A DNA stretch of 64,000 nucleotides from Arenicola marina (lineage: Eukaryota; Annelida; Polychaeta; Arenicolidae). Shown here one piece after another: positions 11,486 through 22,236 of this stretch. Both the position numbers and the translations under genes were made by a program. Positions within the stretch are counted from its first letter, which is position 1. Each line of letters opens with the position of its first letter. The notes below the pieces were generated by a model. The model was not told where the DNA came from and did not search any database. It saw only the letters and a list, made by a program, of their open reading frames with translations. The stretch spans positions 20,869,143 to 20,933,142 of the forward strand of contig OZ025265.1 of NCBI GenBank assembly GCA_964019135.1, written 5' to 3'.

Positions 11486-13707
11486 CGCGAATTCATAATT
11501 GCGTTCTCGCGTTGCGGCCCCTTCTTGTGCCAGCCGAGAATGCGAGATGGCGAGCGGCCCAAGTAAACCACCATAGTATCGTGTCATTCGGCGAAGTTAT
11601 TGGAAAGTACAGAAACGGTAATTAAACGGATCTAAATAGGTTATACCAGTTCAACCTAAACAAACGAGAGACACAGTGCGTGTATCACGATATATTGGTT
11701 CTTTCCAATGATGATGATATCAAACTTACCAATGATAAGCTTCTTGATCAATGAAACTGATACCCACAAGTTGCTTCAAGTTGCCTCCCCTTCACCGTCT
11801 TCAGACAAGCTAGGAATGAGCACCAAGAAATATTGGTGTGTTTCTGCGGTAACACGAGACAAAATAAGATGTGATGTCTGAGGTTCGGTAGGTAGTCTGG
11901 CCAATGCCAGCCAAACTCTCGTTCTCGCTCCGCACAAATCAATTGAATGAATTAGTTTTCAAGAGCGGGTAAAGGCCATATTGGTGCGTTTTCATTGGTT
12001 GCAACGAAAATATCAATGGGCGAGTCTAGTATCGCACGTAGGGCGACGGGAGGATGCCGTGGGTCAGTGACATCTACACAATGTTGCTGAACAGTCACCC
12101 CGGGATCTCATCGAGACCTTACTGGACAAGGAACATTATTCAATTAATCGGTTTAATCGCAGTGTTTATGATTGGCCATATATGTCGCCTGTGGTATTTG
12201 GAACGGTATATTGGTTCCCGCAGACTACAGATCAGCATTACCGTACGATCAGAAGGCTGCGGGCAATCGTGCAACATTACTCATTTCTGGTTATTGGAAT
12301 ATGAAGACGGGACGGGGGGGGGGGCGGGTATCTTTTCAGATCTTAGCAGCGACTGGCATCCAGAAAATCTTGGAGATTCGCGATCAGCTTTTGACAATTT
12401 TTGCAGATCCCTATCCGTACAATTCTTAGTTCAACGCGAAGACCCTTTGCCTATTTACCGCGATGCGTTATAGCAGTCTGCGAATTTCTCGCGATATATT
12501 CGCGATATCACCATTAAGACTTTTTTTTCTCGCGCCCAGCTTGAAAACGTCCTAATCTTGGAGATTCGTTATTGCTCTCTCCAATGTTTGGGCATTCGCG
12601 ATTCAGAGAATTGACAGACAAATGGTGACAGAATTAACACACAAATGGGGATACTCCCACCCTTCAATTCTACTTATATAATGACATAACTGTAGCCGGT
12701 ATTTATGTATCTCGGTATGATTTCATAATGATAAGCGGGCTCGCCCGCAGCTTCCCGTTACCTCTGGCACGTTTAAGTAAAAGAGGAATTGAAAATATAT
12801 TAAGAGCACTCATAATTAATGTGCTGGCTTAAATTTGACGCATCATTTTCAGGAAGCTTGAGTTAACACGTATTAAAAGTTCAACTGAGCTGATTGCTCT
12901 TATCGGTTAGTCAAGGAAATTCAGGGGACATTCGTCATGCTCAGAAATATATGATCAATGACATTCATTATTTTCATATTTAAATATCTTGACACCACAT
13001 GTATTATATAAATAGGCTTTATTCTGAATTGAAATCATCCTGTTGATCAAATCAAAAAGAATTTGTGACATAAAATTAAAATGAACCAATTTCGATTTTT
13101 ATACTTGGTATGGAGACTCATTCTGATTGGTTAAAACTCATTCTGATTGGTTAAAACTCAGTCCGATCGCTTTCATGAGAATCACTGGAAATATCGCTTG
13201 TAATGCATCTTTCTATTTAATTGAAAGCTGGGGGTATCGAAAGTGTTATGTAATTGAAGTATTCATATGTCCCACGAACAAAAACCACACGACACGACAA
13301 CTGACAGTCTCAAGAAGGGTTTTATTAAAGTCACCCCTCTTTATACATACGTTTCCCCTGGTGGCCAATACAACAATCACACTAGCGCCACATACAAGAT
13401 ATACACATCAGTTCATATGAGCTGGTTCAAAGTGAATCAGCTCTTCACTATAATGCAAACATACATGAAAGTATTGAAAAGAAGTGGTTGCCGTGCTGCC
13501 CATTTCTAACCGAGTGGTTCACAACACGGTAAGAAATCCAACAGTTGCAAAAAGTTCTGTGGTTCACTCACTCTGATCCCAGTGGACAGCATGTGGGCGA
13601 CTCGCTATTCGATATCATAAAAATCTCTGCTATTTCTCAACCGTGTTTCTTGGGACTAATAGATTTCTTATTTTTCTTTGAAGTCTACAGCGGGTGTCCA
13701 ACCTAAT
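11486..13707. other. No recognised gene
   Basis: Duplicated in copy 2. The open frame at 12054-12473 crosses a G-run (about 12315-12325) whose length differs in copy 2, where the frame ends differently; it is therefore unlikely to be coding. A 20-bp tandem pair (ACTCATTCTGATTGGTTAAA) lies at about 13117-13160. No splice-linked exons were recognised. Confidence 0.55.
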
Positions 13708-13977
13708 CTAGTAGATCGATCGAGGCGCCGACTCTAAGACCCGCCCACGCTTGAGTCATTTTTCCTTACTCGTGAGTATGAAATCAACAATCACAGCTGA
13801 TGGTAGGTACAAGTGAGAGTCACTCATCTCTGAAACTGACAACAAAGTAACATGCTGCTTTGTTTGTCCGACTTGTTTGTCCGACATAACGCACGTGGAA
13901 GATATTTTTTTGCCACGTGATTGGATAAAAGCATAAGTGACGTCAGTGAATGATTGACAGCCTGGATCGGTCTATTG
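13708..13977. mobile_element. MITE related to 583-851
   Basis: Shares the interior of the 583-851 element, including the CCCACGCTTGA, CGTGAGTATGAAAT, CAGCTGATGGTAG and TTTGTCCGACTTGTTTGTCC blocks. It ends in GGATCGGTCTATTG, matching that element's right terminus. The left terminus is diverged (CTAGTAGATCGATCG). A TGACGTCA motif is kept near the right end. Confidence 0.7.
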
Positions 13978-14061
13978 CAATCTGCCCCGAAAGTTTACGT
14001 CTTAAAATTAAATTTGCGAGTTTTAATGCTTCGTTTCGGCCGACTGTGATCGCTTTGTCCG

Positions 14062-14622
14062 AAAATACAAACCATAACCTATGAAAGCCTGATAATATCA
14101 GCGATGTTCATGTTGTTCGCCATTGACATTAATCTCATCGCGATCGCTAATTTGAAAGGCGGACTGTCAATTTAAAGGTTGCGTCACATATCATATACCC
14201 CATGTAAAGCCACACCGGTTTAAAATGATTAAATATTGATAGATAGAACCAAAAACATTCGGCATTTTCAATTCAGTGAGTTTAAATATGATTGCAAGAA
14301 CCACCTGATATTTGAATTTATATAAGCGAATGTAATATGAGCGAATGTAGTATGAGCGAATGTAACATGACCGATAGGGAAATATATTGCATCATTATAC
14401 AAATGCAAAATATAACCTATGAAAGCATGATAGTATCACCAATGTTCATGTTGTTCGCCATTGACATTAGTCTCATTGCGATCGCTAATTTGAAAGGCGG
14501 GGTGTCAATTTGAATGTTGCATCACATATCATATACCCCATCTAAAGCCACGCCAATTTGAAATGATTAAACATATATACAGAGAACCAAAAACATTCGG
14601 CGCTTTCCATTCAGTGAGTTTA
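14062..14622. repeat. Internal promoter-side duplication (two ~223-bp units, 338 bp apart)
   Basis: Unit 1 (14062-14284) and unit 2 (14400-14622) share ATAACCTATGAAAGC, TTCATGTTGTTCGCCATTG, CGATCGCTAATTTGAAAGGC and ACCAAAAACATTCGG. Unit 2 ends immediately before the start codon of gene A. Three 15-bp units (GCGAATGTAATATGA type) lie between them at 14326-14370. The unit's 3' part is also recognisable upstream of gene B, so it is probably ancestral upstream sequence that doubled in gene A. Confidence 0.85.
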
Positions 14623-14634
14623 CATTTTTTTGCC

Positions 14635-17600
14635 ATGAGGTGGACTGTTGTCAGAACACCGTTGTTGGCCTTAACGGCTTGTCTGCTGATAAATGGTTTG
14701 CTATATCATGTAAGTACACGGGATGCGGAACGGAGCTGGGCCATGGGATACATTGGGACTGTGTGCTCGTTGGTGAGCGTTTTCATGTATTAGGTAAGCG
14801 CCGGAGCGTGGCGAATTGGCAACAAAGATATATAATAACTGTTCCAGTGGAAGCGTCGTCCAACATCAAGAAAAACTCATATAGAGTAGATATTCAAGAT
14901 CCCTCTAAAGAATGTTTTTCAGAACTAGTCACATTCTAATATGGGTCCTGGCTTTGACGCACGTGTAAGTCCAGTAGTGTTTGGTATACATGTTATTATT
15001 TTGTTGCAACTGCTATATATCTGCACACTGTGTCACCTTACTGAAGTCATTCATTCATCAGGCCGCTTAACCGCCAGCCAATCAGCCAACATGTGATAGT
15101 CAAGTAGTGGCGGTGACAGTAGGTCTTTGCGTCAAAAATGACAAAATGCAGGCATGTTTCGATCGCGTTCCATTTGGCGTTTAACAAATATATTTCAGAG
15201 CGAATACATGACAACATGACCAATATTTCCCGCTCCTACTCGAAGTATTTTCATAAAGGGTTGATATTCAACAAGATCTGACTTTCTTTTAACACGGTAG
15301 ATCTCACAGAGGATGCCTCTGTCGTACCGCCCCCCTCCCCAGTCCCGCGTCACGGCACTAGGCAAGCCGATGAACGTCAGCGAAACACTACTTCGCAAAC
15401 TCGGGATACCGCCGACGAGGTTCAAGACGCTGACGGCACATAATGTCCGAGACTACGTGTTTGTGACTGCCGCCAGCAGTAACCACTTCAACGAGAGTCA
15501 GGACTGCGTGGCCGGGATCCAGCAGTTCTTTCCTGGTTGGCAAATACTATACTTCGACATCGGTCTCACGGAGGAACAGCGCGACACGGTAAGGTTGGCT
15601 TCTATTCGTGATCTACAATAGGATAAACGAGGCCAAGTAAGACTGTATAACAGAGGACATGTTCCCCAACACAGCGCAATAACGTAATGATGGAGGTTTC
15701 TCACAAGTAGTACTCATCAAAGAGATTCACATACTTCAGGTAAGGCCGAAGAAGGGAAATAGAGTAAATCTGGCATACACGAAGGAGGACCAGGGTCGTG
15801 TCCTCATGCTCAGGAGTTGCAATATAAGGTTCGTGGCTATATACTTGTTCGTATTTGCTACTAATAGTCTGCACCTCCATTTCCCTCGTAGGGGCGTAGG
15901 GGCACTGGGGCTGCTTAATTGGTATAAACAATGTAAGGACGGAAAACCAGACGTGGTACGACGCAGAAATATAGTGAGCCTGCGTTGTCTCTGACAAACC
16001 TGGCCCAAACGAACTGAGTTTCGTTAGCAGTGGCTAGGCCGGGGTTGTCTATGTATCACCAAACGATGATCCCGGTAAATAGATTGAAAGGGGGAAAGAT
16101 AAAGAAACGTTGTCGACTTTGAGTCACCTGGATCGTGTAGGCTGAGCGAGAGAGATGAACCGAAAGCGGAACCGAATCAGCAACGGGTTACGTCGAATGT
16201 AATCTATGCAATGCATAGGAGTGCACGGCAAAATAGAGTTAATTCTTCAATCGTTACAGTTCTAACAATACTTGTGACGTATTAATGTTTATAGTCAATA
16301 AGCAATATAAGACATTAGTGGCATCTGTTAACGAACAACATTAATTTTTTTCAGATACGGACTTGGTGTGACGTGCAGCTTCGGTCATTTAGAAAGGAAT
16401 TATATCCAAAACATGTCAACAATCTCTATACTTACGCATTCAAACCCCTTATTATTCAGGTAAGAAATTCACAACAAGCAAGATAAAGCTAATAAACTGA
16501 GGCAAGTTTCTTTTTTTCTGAAGCATGTTCGGTATGTCGAACACGCCGAGCGATCACCATAACTATCGCGCGCAAAACCTAGCTCACGTCTTACTCACCC
16601 CTAGCATTTACTATAATAGCGAACAGAACTTAGAGATATCTTTTTGCTTCCACACTGGCCGCTATTTATCTTGATTCATAACGTGCATTTACCGAAATAG
16701 GCCGAACCCCCAACTTTAATACAATAATGATTTCCAATGAAGGTGAGCCGGATTGTACCAGATGCAGCTCATCGACCGCCATTTGTTTTATGTCTGTGTC
16801 GAATTATTATGATCAAATTAACAAAATTATGAACGTTATTAATCCAAAAGTGTTCTGGTCGATAACAATTAAAGCCGAAGTGTCAGGGATGGGAAATCGT
16901 TTACATTGATTGTAATCGGGCATGCAAGTGAATCTCGTTTTATGTGTGCGAGACCAAATTTTGGAGACAACAACGTTATGTGCGACCTTATGTTTTCACT
17001 GCGCAGGTCACTCGCTCCCTGCTTGACGAATCGCTGTCATTCTAGTCACGATTTGGGACGAGGAACTAGGCAAACTGCGCGGTGAGCGTTGCGAGAAAAG
17101 GGTGGGTCCATTATAGACCTGTATGCAACTTAAATAAGAACCTGTTAACTATCTAGTGACAATATATTGGTGGAAGACACTTTGAACTTGTATTTTTCCG
17201 TATCAATAACTGCGGTCAGTAAACTTGGCGCACTACAGCCCGCTGAATACCCAATATTTGCGCTGACCTGACATTGTTGCCGACGGCCGAATTACAGAGG
17301 CAAGCGGAATAAACTATAATTAGCGGAAATGGGGAAATTGCTATTGTTTTCGACAGACCGATTTATCTTGTTCAAAGTAGGTTATTGATGAACATATATA
17401 CAATGTTTGTTAGCATCATACTACTGACGCATATGGATAAATTTATGAGCAGATATGATTGAACCACTTGAGCTCAATAATACTTAATTGTTATTTTACC
17501 ACGACTGATTTTGTTACAGTTTTCATGAATGATGAAGGCTTTGACAAATCATAACTAAGCTTTGTTTAAATATAGCTTTGAACAGAAATACTATTATAAA

Positions 17601-19199
17601 AAGAAAAAAATGCTTACTGGCCTTTTGTATTAACCGAAATATTGTGACAATATAACTCCTCAATCATGCCCTTTGTATTTAGCAAATATTTGATGTCAAA
17701 TAATGTGTACAATATGTATCTACATTTTTGTCTGAGATATATATTACACATAGGTATAGAACTAAGCATATGAAATGAAAATGTACCTTACATATGTTTT
17801 CATCTATGATTAATTCTTTCTTAATTTGTCAAATTTTATTTTATTTCTTATTTGATTAAAATTGAGTTTTTTGCACGTCAACAGTCAAGTGAACATATCA
17901 ATAAAACATTGCAAAGTATGTAAATATGAATTAGACAAGAGTACAAAGTACTTAGATGCAAATGTCAACTAAATCTATGAAAATGAAATGAAAAAGTTAA
18001 CATGCCGACTGTATGCATAAAACTATAGAACATTTAAATAGAATTGATGAATTTGCAAATGTCATGAATAATAGTTGCCATCACAGAATGTAGAAAGTTG
18101 ATGATTATTATAGCCTATTGATCTGTAATTTCGAGTTATATTTAAAATATCGTAAACTGATCTTGTCAAATAATGGAACACATTATAACATATATACTAT
18201 AGCAACCGAGCAGAAGTCTAAAAAAGTGATTATACGAGACCAATTTATTTATTACGACACACAGGATTTATTAAGAAAGCAACATGTCTTGGTGCTCGTG
18301 TCACAACTGTTCAAGGTGTCATCTACCACAATATGGACACGAACAAGTTAATAGTTCTTTATTTAAGTCCCACGAAAGACGAAATGCGACTCACCCCTTG
18401 CTCGCCGCGCCGGCCGCGCAGCTTGCCTGGTTCCACGTTTCATGTAGTAACTAGTATGACAGCCCTCTGCGCGCGGTATCTATTGTTACGCAGGGGGCGA
18501 ATGAGGCTGCGCACTGAACAAAAAGCACGTGTTCGTTTGTCTCCAAATTGCCAAGCCGGAAGTAGAACCCGCGAGAACTGACATGCCCTATTTTCTGATT
18601 TTCTCTATGTCTATTAATATAACTTAGGGACATTTTTTCCCTAAATATAGAGTGTATTGACGCAGTTTGACGGCGTTGTCTGGATGGACGCATCATTTCG
18701 AGTTAAACACAACGACTGGGAGGCTATCTACGATCGTCTCTTGGCCACAGATGGATTCTACATGCCGAGAAATCAGGGAATTCCTACATTCACCGTCACC
18801 CATCCGGGCATGTACGCTTACCTATCTACAGACCTGGAATACCAGAAACACAATATGAGCTACGGGGCAGCGAACGCGTTGATAATACACAACACGAAAT
18901 CGACGTATTGGAATATTCTCCACTGGTGGTATCTATGCAGTCTGGACCCAGCATGCATTGCGCCGACTGACCAGCGATTCTGCGGAAATTGGGGAAAATG
19001 TGCTGGCAAGGGCGGCAACATCACGTGCTGGGCTGGTTGCCATCGCTACGACCAATCAGCTATTAATATTTTGGCCTCCAACGCCATGCGGGATCAAGGG
19101 CATATCTTTGTATGCCCAGCATGGGAACAGAATACTCCCATTACAATACAGCGGCGTAATACTGCATGGTATGAAACGCGGTTCTGTCCGTCAAATTGA
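14635..19199 (+). CDS. DUF1647 family membrane protein, gene A (four exons)
   Basis: Exons: 14635-14772, about 15310-15588, 16355-16459 and 18651-19199. All junctions are phase 0 and the protein is about 356 residues. Exon 1 encodes a signal anchor (RTPLLALTACLLINGLLY). Exon 2 carries VFVTAASSNHFNES and ILYFDIGLTEEQRDT. Exon 3 carries WCDVQLRSF, YP, and LYTYAFKPLIIQ. Exon 4 carries QFDGVVWMDASFRV and CHRYDQSAINIL. This order matches what I know of Pfam DUF1647, a metazoan family of unknown function with a glycosyltransferase-like layout. The acceptor of exon 2 is ambiguous: the sequence just before ATGCCTCTGTCG lacks a good pyrimidine tract, unlike in B, C and D. The stop comes five residues earlier than in gene B (TGA where B has CGA). 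Intron 3 holds a 1.67-kb transposon relic. A Golgi or ER location is inferred. Confidence 0.85.
16918..18588. mobile_element. 1.67-kb DNA transposon relic with long degenerate inverted repeats
   Basis: The left end GGGCATGCAAGTGAATCTCG pairs with the reversed right end GGGCATGTCAGTTCTCGCGG. Further in, TTTTGGAGACAACAACG pairs with ATTTGGAGACAAACGAAC, then CACTGCGCAG and CTGTCATTCTAGT-type blocks also recur inverted, so the repeats extend at least 150 bp. The equivalent intron of gene B (25440-25960) lacks it. No transposase frame was found, so it is non-autonomous or decayed. The superfamily and target duplication could not be assigned. Confidence 0.7.
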
Positions 19200-21462
19200 A
19201 CTAATGAAATGTAGTCTATAATAAGAAACATGACAGCAAGGGCAGAAGATTACGACTTCGATATGAGCAATTAGATGCCTGATGCTTTCCCAGTTTCCCG
19301 CATGCATATCTCAAGTTTAGACGATATGTTGACAATGAGACTCTCATACCCAGTGTTCATGACGTTTTGTTCTTCTCGAATGTAAGAATGTCTTAATGCA
19401 CAGCCAGGCTAAGGTACTTGCAGTACACACAGAGGAATACCGTTGTTTTAAATTGTCAGGTCAATACAGTAGTAAGTAAGTAAGTTTATTTCGTATTGGA
19501 GGCCATCGGTCCCATAGCACATACAGAGTTACATAAATATGTCGGTGTTACAGGATATATACAATTTAAGTTTCGCCGTTTGCTTGGTGTAATCTTTCCG
19601 CCTTCCATAAATAAATCGATAAATTCAGTATGTCTTGCTTATTGTGGAACTTCATCAATTTAACGATTTAGTTGCCAGATCAATAAAGTTGACCCATTAT
19701 AAATGTGCTGTCGGTTTGCAGATGTTTTCAGTTTATCAAGGCTTAAGTACGGGAATCTAAGAAATCGGGGCCTGAACATATATCGATTTATTCAGGATTA
19801 GATTCAAGGTCGTTCTACTATATGTTAAATGGGTGATTATACTTTAATGTCCGATAAGCAAGATACATGGACACATAATTCGAAGATCTAATCGAGCATG
19901 TCTGCATGGTTAAAGCTTTTAAACTGCAGAGATGAAAGACACGAGTTTATGGACTCCACAATGCCTTACAAAACTAGGTCAAGGACGCTCAACAATTCCA
20001 GCAGAGGTTCAAAACGGAACAGAGCGCGACGGTCAGATGATAAAAGTTAACCTACAACTTTGAAAGAGATAGTCAGCGAGATTTAATACATAGTAAGGTA
20101 GGAACATGTATAACGTAACATTAGGATAAACCCAGAGTACCGGATACCTAAATCTACGGGATCTCACGGGACAGGTATACGTGTGCTCCATGTCAATGCC
20201 TAGCATCATCGGCCTGTACGTGCTGCATACCTTCCGGTTGTTTGCCTTCACTCACTTCACATACAAAATCGGCTAAACCGGTCCTTGAATGCAAAACTGA
20301 CCACTGAAGTTCCGTGCATATCAGAATTATAACTATCAAAGTAGATTTATATAATACATGAGCGGTTAGAGAGTTTTAAAAAACCAGAATGCGGTTGCCT
20401 CATGAATAACTGTCAGTGTCATGCGATCTAATGCGCTGCGCTAGGTTTTCCATGTCGTATGAGGTAATAATCATCATGGCAGAAATGCAAACAACGCTTC
20501 GTCTCATCGAACGGACCACATGCATCATGGAGAGATAAATGTCTTATCTTTTACTATATTATTCATTTTATGGTTTGGAATGCTTGGACCAAAGCCAACA
20601 AAAAAATAGTTTCATACCAACTCGATTATTCACGCACAAACCGCGCAGCCGGTCGGTCCCGAAAGCTCAAATGTTGACTACAATGAGTGCGCTTCACGCA
20701 ACTGTAGCAAGGAACCAGCGTGATGCGCATTCGTTCTAAGAGCACGTGTTTTTTTGCGTGTCCCCAGAGGGCCTTTAAACGGAAATTGATGGGGCCTGTG
20801 TATAGGAAGGGAGAAGAGGGCGGTGGATGGCTTACAGGAGAAGCTCGTAGCGTCATTTGTCTTCCACATTATGTCGATTAAATCATTATCAAATCATTGT
20901 TCAAAATACCCCCCAAAAAACGTCCAAGTATTGATTCATGGGATACACCAGGCACAAATCTGACGGCTTTTGGTCGAAAACAACTCGCTACTTGTGGCTA
21001 TAGTGTTATCGATCCCATCATTCATGCAATTATTGAGTTACTTGTTGCTTTCCTGATGCCAAGAAAATATCACTATAACCCCTCTGTCTGAAAGCGGCAA
21101 GTATATCCTATTATCAATGCGTCGAAGAATTACTTGACTGCATAAGCTGGTTATTTAACGCCATGTTATTCGACCCAATAGGGCGCTGTTGTTAAATTGT
21201 ATGTTTGTCATACTGACAGAAATGAAAGTTATCACACAATGATAACTGATTTTATGCGGTGTTCAGCCAAGGGTGCATCTAGGGGTGGGTTAACAGAAAC
21301 TGTTGTAACCTGTTATCACCGTATGCAGTATCGATCGCTTGATGCTGTGTCTTCTCTACCTGTTATAATAAAACTTGTTTACCTTTTTATTAGTAGACTT
21401 CTACCGCGACATGTACATACAAGCGGTCGTTATAACCTGCGCGTTCTGCCTTTGCCAATATA
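19200..21462. other. Gene A 3' flank, shared with the gene B 3' flank
   Basis: This stretch aligns collinearly with about 26525-29640, interrupted there by extra sequence at roughly 27247-27455, 27665-27950 and 28577-28940. It contains a LINE tail (19470-19660) but no gene I can support. The open frames at 20033-20251, 20539-20739 and 20626-20869 are not preserved in the gene B counterpart. Confidence 0.65.
19470..19660 (-). mobile_element. LINE 3' end with (ACTT)n tail
   Basis: On the minus strand the sequence codes for a short tail (LMKFHNKQDILNLSIYLWKA), stops, then ends GACCGATGGCCTCCAATACG plus AAATAAA and an ACTTACTTACT tail. This is the usual 3' end of a CR1-like LINE. The same fragment lies downstream of gene B at about 26779-26970, so it was inserted before the A/B duplication. 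Confidence 0.65.
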
Positions 21463-21741
21463 TCGGATTGGATCTATTTCAAAATTCGAGGCCTTTAGGC
21501 CCATAATACAAAATAAAATATAACGCAAACGTTTAACAATGTGCGCACAACAACAGCAAAATCATAACTTATTACGAAAATTCATGTCTAATTTCATTTA
21601 ACATTTCTGAGCACGTTTTTCAACAGTGTATACATCCATGGCTGCACCTCACTGAGTAGTGGCATAATTTGAAGTCATCAAGTGCATGAAATTTATATCA
21701 ATAGGGGGATTCCAAAATGTTTGATCTATATATAACCTTCT
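21463..21741 (-). mobile_element. Short LINE 3' insertion with AATATA target duplication
   Basis: On the minus strand it starts inside a LINE C-terminus (RRLYIDQTFWNPPIDINFMH, then LMTSNYATTQ and a stop) and continues into a 3' UTR containing ATGGGCCTAAAGGCCT. It is flanked by AATATA at 21457-21462 and 21742-21747. The equivalent place upstream of gene C reads GCCAATATAGTTTCC (about 29632-29646) with a single AATATA and no insert. The C-terminus resembles the one at 33379-33636. Confidence 0.85.
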
Positions 21742-21783
21742 AATATAGTTCCCTAGCGAGTAACTACCTACGGGGCGACACCA

Positions 21784-21898
21784 GCGCCCTCTGGCGAAGT
21801 AGTTTGCCTTTTGTCTTTTCCCCCTTTCGCTAGATGTCGCTTCATCTGAAACGCCCTGGTTGGTTATTCTCGTCCGGAGCTGTTCCGGGGTATACATT
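21784..21898 (+). promoter_or_regulatory. Putative upstream promoter block of gene B
   Basis: The block contains a CTCF-like word on the minus strand (TCGCCAGAGGGCGC, 21784-21797, two mismatches to CCASYAGRKGGCRS), then CTCGTCCGGAGCTGTTCCGG and a TATA-like TATACATT at 21891. The same layout occurs upstream of gene C with a better TATA box. Gene B's ATG is about 350 bp further on. The alignment of B and C is seen directly; promoter function is inferred. Confidence 0.4.
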
Positions 21899-22236
21899 TA
21901 AGTGGTAATGGCCGTCCTATCTCGTTCTGAAAAATTCTGCACCAGAGCCAGGCGAAAACTTCAGCCACCCACCATCCCCAGCCGGCTCTCTGATCGTTTT
22001 TGATGTTGCCAATGACAATCCCAAACCAATCACTAATTTTAAAGGTTGAATTTAAACGTTGTGTCATAAACATTTGGCCCCAATGTAAAACCAAACCACT
22101 TTGAAATGATTACATATCGATTGGTAATTTTAAAACATTCGGCGCTTTCAACCACCTGGTACTGGAATAGAATGTGAGCGATGGGACATATATATATGGC
22201 TTCATTGTAACTAGCTTCCCACACGACGTGTCCGCC

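Larger units (their letters stand above)
1671..16486 (+). repeat. Segmental duplication, copy 1
   Basis: This block recurs in the same orientation at 48584-64000. The left breakpoint is where TACTAGATATTACAAAATTG (1671) begins to match TACTCGATATTACAAAATTG (48584); upstream sequence is unrelated. The position offset changes in steps (about 46.91, 47.54, 47.57 and 47.51 kb), which places the indels between the copies. The right breakpoint is not seen, because copy 2 still matches at the window end. The block carries a METTL24-like gene and the 5' exons of a DUF1647 gene. Confidence 0.97.

Noticed and set aside
12054-12473. 139-codon plus-strand open frame
   Set aside because: It spans a G-run whose length differs in the duplicate, where the frame ends differently. 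No motif seen.
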